Source: Calonectria ilicicola
Taxonomy: Eukaryota; Ascomycota; Sordariomycetes; Hypocreales; Nectriaceae
Assembly (NCBI GenBank): GCA_020809705.1
Contig: CP085835.1
Span: 248,001 to 312,000 of the forward strand
DNA length: 64,000 bases
Direction: 5' to 3'
Each line of letters starts with the position of its first letter. Position 1 is the stretch's first letter. Of this stretch, positions 10,543-20,839 are shown one piece after another. The translations under genes were made by a program, and so were the position numbers. The notes under the pieces are model-generated. The model had not been told where the DNA came from and did no database searches. It saw only the letters and a program-made list of their open reading frames with translations.

Positions 10543-12084
10543 TGAATTACGTTGTATTAATCCAATTAAAATTTCAGTTGCATCCATAGACTCCGTAGGT
10601 GTGGGTTACGATTCATCATGGTATCAAGTACAAGTGTTGCGAGCGACTGTTTTAGAAGTGTAGATATAGTAGAAACCCCCAAAAGAAAAAAGTTTTTAAT
10701 GTAGAAATCCTTTATGTATTTCCAAGGCCATAAGCGTAATTAGAATCAAGTGTCATGGGGTCTGACTACTGTCATCCGCAACCGAAAAATCAAGCATCCT
10801 TACCCTATACAGGCCAACGACGACACGTCGCGACATTGCGACCACTAAAAAAGAGGGTGACAGGCCATAATTCAATTAATTTTCATTCTCGTATGAACTA
10901 AATGAGGATATCCCCAAAAATACCTCTGTTTAGAGACTATTACTAACCATGATAGAGTTTCTGTGCCATGTTGGTGGCGGAAGTTGTAGTGGAGCCGGTC
11001 GGAAAGTGGCGGCGCTTTGTCACAATGCCATCTCTTGAATTTTTAACAGCTCTTGGCGTTTAGGTGGGCAGAAAAGGAAGAAGCAATCTAGAGCATTACC
11101 TCTCTTGGCAGGGCTGTTCCGGCAGATGGGTGCGGCCCGACATCTGGAGGCACCCACCGGAAGTAGGATCTGCAAAAAGATACGAAAGGGGCCTGATGGG
11201 ACGATCTTATCTACAGTACAGCCCCCTTGAAAATAGAAGCCTGCCAGGCTAACGCTGTTTCGCTTGGTCTTGGCGCTAAGCCCTGTGAAACTTAAATCAA
11301 CGGGAGGCTGTCAAGACGGCGGCGGTATGAGCTGCTGCTTGCTTAAATGGAGTAGAAGGGTGAAGATTGGGGGGGTCGATTGCCACATGGAGAAATGGTT
11401 ATGTAAGCGGAAGGAAAAAAAAGCTCCGACCACACTAGGCTAGGGTAAGTTCCCTGGAGGGGCTAAAATTGCAGTGCACTGCGAAGCTAAGACCAGCTTT
11501 AAGCCAACTACGGACTAAGTTGACCTAGCTCGCGTGCTAGGCCCCCAGTCAGGCATGCTATTATTTGCTTGGTTGCTCAGCACGTACCTACCCACACAAG
11601 ATCCGAGCGCCTTGTCATCAGCCACATTAGACACGCAGGCCGTCAGTTCATCCGGATGGTGAGTTCTGTATATCCGTATCCGAAGCAGCAGAAGTCTGCC
11701 ATGCCACACCATACCCCCGATCCTTACGCGATCCTGGCCCGCGGCCTCACTAAATTTAGCGCCGTGAGCACTATTTCGGCCGAGAGCGCCAAGCATAACT
11801 CCAACTTCGCGCGCTGAATGCATATGGCAGAGCCCTGGGCTGGGCGAGGGTCCAGGAGGAAGTTAATTATAGAGCAAGTTTCTAAATGCCATCCATCTGG
11901 CAGCAAATATTTATGGCGCCATGTCCTTGTGCAACGTGGGAAGAAAAAGAAGAGAGCAAACAATCCAAGTCCTTCAACCACGGTTAGTGTTTTGACTCCT
12001 TCTCAACTTCTCTCACTCTTTGTTTATCACTGATATTGAAAATCAAAATTTTACTTGCAATTATTTTCTATATCCTCAAGCACC
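10543..12084. other. intergenic, no gene seen
   Basis: About 1.5 kb without a convincing reading frame on either strand. The stretch 11940-12084 is CT-rich and carries the leader of the next gene. Confidence 0.4.
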
Positions 12085-13032
12085 ATGGTCTGTTTTCGTG
12101 TATTGACGACTCTTTTCGCCGCCGTCACCACTGTCCTTGCCAACAATGAATGCTTTGTTGACAACCGCGCCATTCTTCTCTTGTCCTCCACCTGTGCCGA
12201 CAAAGGTACTTTGGCCGACTGCCTCGACCATATTCGAAGATTCGAAGCCGAAGACATGATGGCGTGCTACGAAGAATCTGGATGCAGCCCCGAGGAGGCA
12301 GAAAACGAGATCGAACTCATCATCAAGGCCTGCAAGGGAGATTCTATGCAACAGGAGCTCAAGAGGCAGAACGCGCAGAATTCAAACGATGGAAGTGCGC
12401 AAGCTTCAGCAACAGAGGCTGCCTCTGAGGCTGTTTCAGCTGAACAAGCATCGAACACAGATGTTGCCAAGACAGCGTTATCTACAGAGAGTGCAACGCA
12501 GGCCGCTTCCTCCTCACAAGTCGCAGTTACGGAGACATCTACTGCAGCTTCTTCCGCAGCGATTGCTTCGACCACCCTAGTTTCGTCAACGGTTTACTCC
12601 TCGTGGACGATTGCTTCATCTACATCCTCCACGACAACATCCACCACCACGCAAACGGGCGAGGTCAAATCGAACGAGGCTTGTTTCGAGACAACTAAGA
12701 GTTGGAAAAACATTTGCGATCTAGACGTCACTGGGATTCACACCAGCACAGTCACTTGCGCATGGGGCGAAGTCACCTCCAGCTCCTGTTCTGCGAACAT
12801 GATTTGCACCACCAACGCCAGTGGTGACATTTGCATGGAGATGCACGGCATCGACACAGGCGGTATCATCATCGCGGTTGTCCTTGCTGTCCTGTTTGCT
12901 GCCTTGTTTGGTGGAGTGTGCTTGGCCAGCGTGTTAGAGGATAGGAAGCGTAAACGGGCTCTGGCAAGGGCAGAAGCTGCCGCCTTGGCCCGTTCGGCAT
13001 CAGCCAAGACGGCCATGCTTTCGGATTATTAG
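12085..13032 (+). CDS. secreted/cell-surface mucin-like single-pass protein
   Basis: 315 residues from the ATG at 12085 (context CACCATGG). An in-frame reading from an upstream TTG was rejected because the ATG starts a clean signal peptide (VCFRVLTTLFAAVTTVLA, cleavage near ANN). Layout: signal peptide; a small Cys-containing ectodomain (about residues 21-90, six cysteines); a Ser/Thr/Ala-rich O-glycosylation stalk (about 95-195); a second Cys pair region (ACFE...CDLD...CAWG...SSCSANMIC); a transmembrane helix (IIIAVVLAVLFAALFGGVC); and a basic tail RKRKR. This resembles fungal wall-stress-sensor-like architecture without a recognisable WSC motif. Localisation is a good inference; function unknown. 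Confidence 0.8.
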   Translation: MVCFRVLTTLFAAVTTVLANNECFVDNRAILLLSSTCADKGTLADCLDHIRRFEAEDMMACYEESGCSPEEAENEIELIIKACKGDSMQQELKRQNAQNSNDGSAQASATEAASEAVSAEQASNTDVAKTALSTESATQAASSSQVAVTETSTAASSAAIASTTLVSSTVYSSWTIASSTSSTTTSTTTQTGEVKSNEACFETTKSWKNICDLDVTGIHTSTVTCAWGEVTSSSCSANMICTTNASGDICMEMHGIDTGGIIIAVVLAVLFAALFGGVCLASVLEDRKRKRALARAEAAALARSASAKTAMLSDY

Positions 13033-13648
13033 TGGAATTAAATGTATCAATCTTTGTTACAACGATGAGCGAAAGCTGATCTTTGCTGGATCTTTAGGCA
13101 GGTAGGCCGCGAGGGATAACCAGGACCTCAGCGGTGATGGTCTAGGCAATGGCTGGGTTGAAGCCAAGGGCTTGTAAATAGATGAATAACTATACACATC
13201 CCATTTCCCATTACTTCTCTACTTTTCTAATGCTTGATGTTGGGTGGCAGTGTAGTGGTCATTTTGTGGCAAATTCCTGATGTTGTCCAAGAGCAAGGGT
13301 ATGGAATCAGTCCGCTTACGACCTTGAGCAAAAATGGGCTAATTTGGCCGTTTAGTCAAAGTCAGCTCAACTGGTGGGAGTAACCGAGCTCCACAGACCA
13401 ATCACAGCCACAACTAGACCTGGTGAAGTGGACGGCGGAGTTAGTGAGCTTCGCCAATGAAAAATAGGTCCTTCTTTGGACAGTCTCACCGGACTTTAGG
13501 GTCGGCTATTTCAAAGCTTGCAGATAGACAATGAGTACATATAGTTATGCCTTGGCCGTAGAATTGAACCAAAGAAGCATCCCATAGACTTCCAACTCTC
13601 ATTCGATGGATCTTTTCTCCTCTTGTTACTTTCTCACTTTGCAACAAC
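13033..13648. other. intergenic, no gene seen
   Basis: About 600 bp with no supported coding sequence; upstream region of the short-chain dehydrogenase gene. Confidence 0.4.
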
Positions 13649-14659
13649 ATGGAACAGACGAGGACGTATGAACTGCCACTCAATGCAGTATGGTTCAGTA
13701 TGTCAAAGGCACACGCATGGATACCCTCAAGCACTTTTACTAACTCTACTCTACAATAGTTACTGGCTGCTCATCAGGCATCGGCCAAGCGTTGGCAAAC
13801 CATGTCGCGCAACATAACGCGCATCGCCTTGTGGCCACGGCACGCAGTATCTCGGGGCTGGACTACTTACCGGATGCCCCAAACATTCTGAAGCTTTCAC
13901 TCGACGTCACCTCCCAAGCGTCAGTCGATGAAGCGATTGCCGTTGTTTTGCAGAAGTGGGGTCGTATCGACATTGTCGTGAATAATGCAGGCTACAACAT
14001 CCAAGGCGACGCAGAGGCTATTCCGGATGAGGAAGCGAGGGGTATCGTCGAAACTAACCTTTGGGGTACCGTCATGCTGACAAGACACGCCTTGCGAGTA
14101 ATGCGGGAAGAAAATGCCAAAGGCCCAGACGGAAGAATCGGAGGCGTCATCATGAACGTGTCCTCGATGGGTGGCCGTGTCGCGTTCCCTGGAAACGCCT
14201 TCTATCACGCCAGTAAATTTGCCGTGGAAGGATTTACAGAGTCTGTGTCGAAAGAAGTGAGGCCAGAATGGAATAGTATGTTCCCTGTGCGCAAACCAGA
14301 TTCTTCAGGAAAACTAACACAGGCTCCTAGTTCATTTCTGCCTCATTGAGCCAGGCGGTGTCAGGACAAATTATTCGAGCATGAAAACTATTCCTCCACT
14401 CCCGGCGTATTCAGCTCCCGACACGCCTGGACGAGTGCTGGAAGCTTACGTTGCAAGACCAGAATCGAGCCAAACATGGGCCGACGCAGCTTCGGTCGCA
14501 GGCGCCATGTACAACGTCGTGAGTCGCAGGCAGGCGATACCGTTGCGAGTTCCTCTCGGGGCCGACGCTTGGGGATTTTTGAAGATGGAACTGGAGAGAG
14601 CTGGAAAAGAACATGAGAACGTCGGGAATTTGAGCCATAGTGTACAACCCCGCTCTTGA
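13649..14659 (+). CDS. short-chain dehydrogenase/reductase, three exons
   Basis: NAD(P)-dependent oxidoreductase of the classical SDR superfamily. Exons: 13649-13697, 13760-14275, 14331-14659; 297 residues. Splicing restores the nucleotide-binding motif (WFITGCSSGIG) across intron 1 and the FCLIEPGGVRT motif across intron 2. Other landmarks: NNAG in strand 4, the catalytic Ser of NVSSMGG, and Tyr/Lys of YHASK. The IEPGGVRT stretch and 297-residue length match the fungal 'oxidoreductase/retinol dehydrogenase-like' SDR group. The substrate cannot be told. It is followed, convergently, by an alpha/beta hydrolase. Confidence 0.93.
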
Positions 14660-14864
14660 AGGGTCGCGCGTTGTAACTTGCTCAAATGCAACACCTCGAA
14701 ACACGACATCTTAAGATATGAATTTGATAAGAGAACTTAGAGAAAAGAAATCATATCTAAATTATTGCCTCCTTGTTTATTTAATCGGGCAAAGCACTTG
14801 AGAGGAGTGGTAAATGGTGGCCGACTCTAGCTTCTAGCACTCTTTCGATGAGCGCATCCAACAT

Positions 14865-15800
14865 TCAGCAGCGATATTGCTGCAGAATCCAAATCACAGC
14901 ATCTACTACTTCTTCAGGGGCAGCCAAGTGAATATTGTGCCCAGTTTCTGTAATGTGTCTGAATGAAGACCGGGTGGACAATCGTGACAGCTTTCTTTGC
15001 CTTGTCTCCTCCGTGGCGTTGATGCGCAACATCCGGTCGCCCATCTCAGCTTTCTCACTCCCTGTACCATTTCCAATCTTCACACCATGGTCGCTCAACT
15101 TTCGCAAGTCCACGGTATGATCCGCTTGAAGGACTACAATGGGGACACCGCCCCATTCGTGTTCTCCACCACTTGCATCGTCCTTCGCCGCAAGCGCTTT
15201 CCCACTAGCATCAAACTGCGAAATTTCTCGGCTTGCAGCGATTTTGTGGGCGGGTCTGGCTTCTTCCTCTCGTAGTGCGTTCCAGTCCGTGTCCTTCAAT
15301 GCATGGCAATCTTGGTAGCAAAGCTGCAGGGTGCCGATGTCTTCTTGTATGCTATCTATGCATGGGTTCGGTTGTGTGAAAGTGTCGGTTGTATTTGCAT
15401 CGACAAATACGAAGCCTTTGAACTGAGCTAAGTTTCTCAAGTGCACAAATTCCTGGGCGATTATTCCTCCATATGAGTGGCAAACGACAATGTAGGGCGG
15501 GGCAATCTTTGCGATGCGCAAAAGACTGTGCAACTCGGTTGCCAAATCCGCTGCTGTCCGCGCGTCGCCGTCGGGGGCTGGTTCACTCTGGCCAAAGCCA
15601 GCCCGCTCATAGTTGACAACGCTAATCGACTCGGCAAGGCTGTTGGTGACTGCTGCCCATTCTTTGACGCTGCTCCCAATGCCTGGGATGATGATGACGG
15701 CTGGGTTGTGCGCTCTCCGAGGCGGGCCGTGGATCGTCACCTCCAGTTTGTAAGATCCGACATCTACTAGAGTCGTTGTCCCGGGCTGAACCCTTTGCAT
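14865..15800 (-). CDS. alpha/beta hydrolase fold protein
   Basis: Single-exon 311-residue protein. The oxyanion region IIPGIGSS, the nucleophile elbow CHSYGG (Ser), an acidic residue after strand 7 (ADHTVD) and the C-terminal catalytic His (TGHNIH) give a complete Ser-Asp-His set. The sequence VVNYERAGFGQS is typical of lipase/esterase-like alpha/beta hydrolases. No signal peptide, so probably cytosolic. The substrate is not predictable. Confidence 0.88.
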   Translation of the reverse strand: MQRVQPGTTTLVDVGSYKLEVTIHGPPRRAHNPAVIIIPGIGSSVKEWAAVTNSLAESISVVNYERAGFGQSEPAPDGDARTAADLATELHSLLRIAKIAPPYIVVCHSYGGIIAQEFVHLRNLAQFKGFVFVDANTTDTFTQPNPCIDSIQEDIGTLQLCYQDCHALKDTDWNALREEEARPAHKIAASREISQFDASGKALAAKDDASGGEHEWGGVPIVVLQADHTVDLRKLSDHGVKIGNGTGSEKAEMGDRMLRINATEETRQRKLSRLSTRSSFRHITETGHNIHLAAPEEVVDAVIWILQQYRC

Positions 15801-16688
15801 CTTGAAGGTTACTTTTCACCAGACCAGGTTACGTTGAACTTCACGGATGGAAGACACTACCTCGCGCGCCCAAGCCCCGCAATTGTTTGCTGACAAATCA
15901 GTCTGAAATACTCAAGTTTAGGTTCTGGATTGTACCAGTGTCGTCGCACACACTCCATAGACAAGCGAACATATATGGACAGCGTGGAGCTTATCGTGAG
16001 TTCACGAGGACCAGAAATTCCGTTTCGCTTTGGAATGCCACGCGAGTTGCGTACCGTTGCCCGCAAAATCTTGTGCAATGAGGGAAAACAAATCTCCACT
16101 CACAACCACATTCAACAAAGAGGAGCCATACAGTGAAGTGATCCGTCAAAGCGACAAATCTTAAGCAGAGCTGTGCGGTGTCTAGGTTAAATTGCCATAT
16201 GAAAGTTAGCGTCATGACTTCTGGCATCAGTGCATCGTCTGCAAGACTAAGGCTTGGATGGCTATGAAGAACTGCTCACGACCTTTTGCGCTGTAGTCCT
16301 TGGAGTGGTTGAAGTAGATGACAACGTCGCCTGGATCACGGAAAATACAAGCGGGAGTAATCAGGACAAAGACATCACTCAGCGCTTGCGTTTCATCGAC
16401 TTCGACCAATTGACGGGATATAATGGTATAGGAAAATTAGAGTTTCCAGGATGAGCCTATGGGGAGGTCCATTGAGATCGCCTACCATTCTCCTCGCCCC
16501 ATCATAGTTTTGAGAGCTGCTTGCATTCAAACCTTGAAGTGAGATGACTGCAGAAATGTGCTTCCACATTTAGGGCCTGGTTCGAGAGCCTAAGTCCGAT
16601 GCCCGATTCAAAACCTAGAGATTTCGCATTTATTTGCTCATTGCTTTCTTCCACTGCGTTCTGGATTTTAGTGTGAAACTTTTTCAGA
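15801..16688. other. intergenic, no gene seen
   Basis: About 890 bp with only short overlapping frames on both strands; nothing supportable. Confidence 0.4.
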
Positions 16689-17095
16689 ATGAAAATTTCG
16701 GCAATTTGGGCTGTTCTTTTGCCCCTTGTGGTAGTCCTACCTTCACCTACAATGGCTCAGAAATATTGTGTGAAAGGCCGGTACTACTGCGGCTATCACC
16801 TCGAAGGACTTCTGGGTATACTGGAATTCTTATACTCATGCTTTTATAGACTAATGTATTGTTAGATACCGCTGACGAAATCGAAGACGCTGCACGCAGA
16901 GGTGGTATGGGAGGCGGGGATGCCGAGGCCTACCTGTTCCATTGCGAGTATGACGAGGAAAAAAAGCACAACGACCTAAAATATGCACGATACTGCGAAC
17001 ATGGTTGTATCAAAGGCGATGCTTCGACAGGTGATTTCTGCGAGCTACCACCAGTACTGATAATTGACCTTGATCATGACCACTGGGGTGTGTAA
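16689..17095 (+). CDS. small secreted cysteine-rich protein A
   Basis: 118 residues, exons 16689-16815 and 16866-17095, with a 50-nt phase-1 intron (GTATAC...GTTAG). The signal peptide (KISAIWAVLLPLVVVLP, cleavage after MA) is followed by YCVKGRYYCGYHLEG, then after the intron EIEDAARRGG, LFHCEYD, YCEHGCIKG and GDFC. Seven cysteines in the mature protein. The next gene downstream is a clear paralogue with the intron at the same position and of the same length. The size, signal peptide and Cys content fit a fungal effector-like protein, but no named family is recognised. Compared with copy B, position 'GGM' replaces a cysteine ('GGC'). Confidence 0.75.
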
Positions 17096-17726
17096 AAACC
17101 ATTGATGGTTGGTGGCGAATAAGAGCTGACTGTTGAAGGATTTAAAAAACCCACCGAATCTAAATATCAAGGATGGCATAAGCAAAGGGTTCGTCGTAGT
17201 TTGAGAAAAGTAGTTAAGATGCGAAGAGAGGGAGGCGATAGTATGTGGAAGAGAACATCGGTTAGAATTGGATTTTAACGAAGGAATCGAAGGCCATTGA
17301 CGGTGATGTTGATAAAAGGAATTGCAATGGAATTAATGGAATTTGCATGTTTGTTTGCTTGAATGAGTGAGTGTGAGTTCCCCTTCGAGAGGCGGTTCGA
17401 GCTTGCTCGTGCGAGCAAGTACCATGTTGTCGGCCTTGCAACATAATGGTTGGCCAGCAATCTGTACTTTTGGAGCGTATAGAATTTGACTTAGATGAAA
17501 CTTTGGACTGAAAAGTTTCTACAACCTTGGCTGATTTTGCCTGCCAAGATGCCTCAAAGCTTACAGTATAAGAATGGCTTCCCTCCCTCACGCCAATAGC
17601 ATGACTGCACGACAACCCTCCACAAAACCCTACAGTGACCTTTAAAGATACAATACACATGGAAAGGACCTAGTCGGCGCATCTCAAGTTCAACCATAAT
17701 ATTTTTCATAAAGACCGCTTGACAGG
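17096..17726. other. intergenic between the secreted paralogues
   Basis: About 630 bp. No gene; contains the upstream region of copy B. Confidence 0.4.
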
Positions 17727-18271
17727 ATGAGACCCTTGATGGCTTGGATTGCTATTCTTTCATCCCTTGCGATGATCCTCTTTCCTACTTCGACAATGGC
17801 TCAACGGCATTGTGTCAGAGACAGATATTATTGTGGTGACCATCTCCAAGGAATAATGAGTATTTAGTTATGATTTAATGGCCTTGTTTGCAAGCTAACG
17901 GCATGGTAGCACCCTCTGAAATCGAAGATGCTGCGTGTCAAGGAGGTTGCGCAGGCAAGGATATAAAATCCTGCTTATTCCTTTGCTATCACGACGATGA
18001 AAAGGGACACAATGAAATAATAGTTGCAGAACACTGCAAAAAGGGCTGCATCAAAGGCAACCTATTCATCGGCGACGCATGTAAGCAATCGGCAGATAAG
18101 AAGAATGGCAAGGGAAAGAAGAAGGGAAAGAAGATATGGGACGGGTATTTCAGGGTAAACTGGAAAACTCGAGATGATGAAGAGAGAGAGAGAACGGTAG
18201 CCTCACCATTCCGAGTTCTTCCGATTGGAGCAATGGTCAGAGGGCGACCAGTTATAGTACCTCCACGATAA
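17727..18271 (+). CDS. small secreted cysteine-rich protein B (paralogue of A)
   Basis: 164 residues; exons 17727-17859 and 17910-18271 with a 50-nt phase-1 intron at the same place as in copy A (branch GCTAAC, acceptor GGTAG). The signal peptide ends at TMA; the mature part begins QRHCVRDRYYCGDHLQG and then shows EIEDAACQGGC, LFLCYHD, HCKKGCIKG and GDAC, aligning residue by residue with copy A. Unlike A it carries a basic C-terminal extension (KKNGKGKKKGKK followed by a Arg-rich tail of about 50 residues), which could be a later extension or a missed third exon boundary. Role unknown; probably secreted. Confidence 0.75.
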
Positions 18272-19557
18272 AGGGGCAATGTCATCCATGAAAAAATATC
18301 ACTAATCCCGATGCTTATGCGTGTTACTTCGTCATCTCCATGTCCCCATTGCTCTCCAATACCCGGGATGCCAATCATGACGAAACCGCGATGAGGCTAA
18401 TTCCACGGGCTGTGTACCATGTGGTGAGGCAGAGAGATAGGTCATCTGTGGGGCTGAGGAACAAACCAAACAAGAACTATGACACGGCGACGCGGCATCT
18501 GTCGGGAATTCCCAATTGTATAAAGCATCGAGAACAGGGAACCGCTCCGGCGTGCAAGGAGGCGGTCGATGAGCATTCCCAAAACCGATGCCCGCGTCAC
18601 CATATTCTGAGTAGACTTTTGTCTGCAACATCTTCGACTTGGGCAAGCCGCTACGGAGTAGCTGTCTAGTGTAATGTAGCATTGAGGTAGACTGACTGTG
18701 GTATGCAGCTCAGTACCACTACCCTGCTCCCTCAAAAAGAGAGTGAAAAATCCAACTTTCACAACACGCCACTACCACAGGGCGAAATCAATGAATGTAC
18801 GCAAAACTGATTGCAGGAGGTCCCAATGTCGCCCAACCTGAATCGCTGTTGTCACTCAGTTACCTACGCCTTCAGTTTGTTCGTGCTTGGACCAGGTTCA
18901 AATCGACAAACCCTGCCTCCATAATCAAGCAGCCGGGTGCCAGTGTCACTGTCAGTGCCGCGCACGCGTGGATTCTTCACCCCTCGCACATTTCCCCCTC
19001 ACCTTTTTATCCACCTCTCTCGTCTTTTGTCGCATTACCATGGCGCCTCTTCTCCCGCCCCTCAGCATCCCATCATGACTATCTCGACTCTTGATGTGAG
19101 ACGATCCCCCGGGGCAGTTCTCCAGCTACAGTCAATCTGGGCGATATTGCGTCCGTGGTTGCGGCTTCGCCGTGAGTCAATCTTTTTTCTTCCCCAAAAC
19201 ATCGGGATGACTGAGCGTAATGTAGCGGACACTCCTCAACCCCGTGAGATCGTGAAACTAACCATGTTGCAGACAAACAAATCTCTACGGTAAGTTTCCT
19301 CTCGACCGACCGACCAATCCGATAACTAAAAGTTGGCACGAAGAGCATCTCAGCGGAAAGTGAGTTCTCCTACCTCGATGGAAACCCCCGTGTGCAGCAG
19401 AGGCTGATGTTGTGCTTCTACTGTGCAGTGGCCCCAACCTAGAAGTCTGGTATGTCTCTCCCTTTGACCTGGAGGTATTGTCTCTATGTTAACGTGATTT
19501 TGATAGACACCAGTGAGAATCTTTGTTATTCCCCTTCATCCCGTTTTACCGTTGCCG
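18272..19557 (+). other. spacer with unresolved spliced frames before microexon gene 1
   Basis: 18272-19000 holds no gene; 18970-19070 is CT-rich like a leader. From an ATG at 19075 a spliced reading can be followed through 19075-19171, 19226-19289, 19333-19359 and 19429-19449 (the last exon 21 nt), each with GT..AG ends, but the phase does not carry cleanly into the next gene model. These may be 5' exons of microexon gene 1 or its untranslated leader. Confidence 0.35.
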
Positions 19558-20839
19558 ATGCGAACCGTTCTGGAGGCCGCCGCCAAGCGTAAGTCAACCA
19601 TACTAACATGATGCATGTTTTCTGTTACTGGACGCTAATGGTCAATAGCCAAGACCCTCGCCTGTAGGTCACCCGTCATGATTCATTCACAGTTATATAT
19701 ACTGACTACAACATCCACTTGGAAGCCAAAGGCAAGGTCAAAAAAATGTAAGCTTCTCTCCTACTCTTGGATGTTATGTAACTAATTGCTGTTAGCCGAA
19801 CCCGTAAGACATCATGACTCACGGCCGGAAGCAAGCCCATTAGCTAATCACCACAAGAAGTGCGGAGCTTGCGGCGTGGTCAGCCAGTCGGCTGGCACTT
19901 GCTGGGTTTGCCCGGCAGTAAGTGTTCTCCTCTGTGGCTGCCAACTTCTGGTTGCTAATCCCTGTGATAGACCGCTGGAGGGGTGAGGTTCCATCCAGCT
20001 ACATTTGCTCTCAGTTGAAAACATCTAGTGTACTAATTTATTCCCCCCTATAATAGCCACATGTGGCCGAAGTACGTATTGAACATCTCATTGAAGTCAT
20101 ACACAGATTGGCTGACCATTACTGCAGAACTCGCCCCAAGCAAGTGCCTCCTTCATCCATACAATGTTTGAAGACTCGACTAACTATGATATGTGACATA
20201 GTACTTCTTGAACAAGAAGGAGGCAAGTGCCCTTCGCTCTTTACAGCTCTCCCTTGAGCATTACATTCGCAAGTCTTGAATCTGATACTGACTCATAGCA
20301 GAACGAGTTGGCCAATGCCCGCGAGACACCACACAAGCGCTTTCACAGCTGTTGATACCCGTTCCTAGCCTTCTCTCTTGGATGTCTAGGTCCAAGTTGT
20401 CGAGATCGCCGTATGTTTTGACTTGTATAGAAGTCGTTAATCAACTATACATTGTTGTCTCTTTATGACTTTTCTGAAAGTTCATTTGCACATATAGTTC
20501 AAAGATGCCGAGGTTGTTGTAAGTTTGCCCATGGATGAATATCGGGGACAGGAGGCATCTAACTTATGACTAGGCTGAGAAGCAACAACGAACCGTTAGT
20601 TCAGTCTTTTCTTTTCCATTGCTTTCTGTGGTGGAAATGTATTGACCATGATTCTAACATTCTGTAGAGGCTCATCGAGCTGGCCGTCGTAAGCACATCA
20701 TTGATAAATCCGGAAATTAATACTAATGGATATTTTAGGAAGCCGACAAAATGGCCGAGGTTTGTTCAAGACGATGCTGCACTTCCGTCTATTTCTATTA
20801 ACGCATTACTAGGCTGCTGGGGAGAATCCTGATGTGTAA
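19558..20839 (+). CDS. microexon heptad-repeat protein 1 (16 exons)
   Basis: No known family. A phase-consistent model of 120 residues has 16 exons: 19558-19588, 19649-19663, 19726-19747, 19796-19803, 19844-19917, 19971-19982, 20057-20071, 20128-20139, 20202-20222, 20302-20322, 20390-20410, 20498-20518, 20574-20594, 20668-20688, 20739-20759, 20813-20839. Coding content: a basic linker (KTLASKGKVKK), a Cys-rich segment (KCGACG...CWVCPA), then 12-, 15- and 12-nt exons, then seven 21-nt exons plus a last one ending D-V-stop. Each 21-nt exon is phase 0 and encodes seven residues of helix-forming type (for example AEKQQRT, EADKMAE). Donors after 20139 and 20222 are GCAAGT. Odd: after NELANAR (20302-20322) the donor GT is missing (GAGACA), unlike the paralogue at 29.37 kb, so this copy may be damaged or truncated there. 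The start ATG is tentative. Confidence 0.6.
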
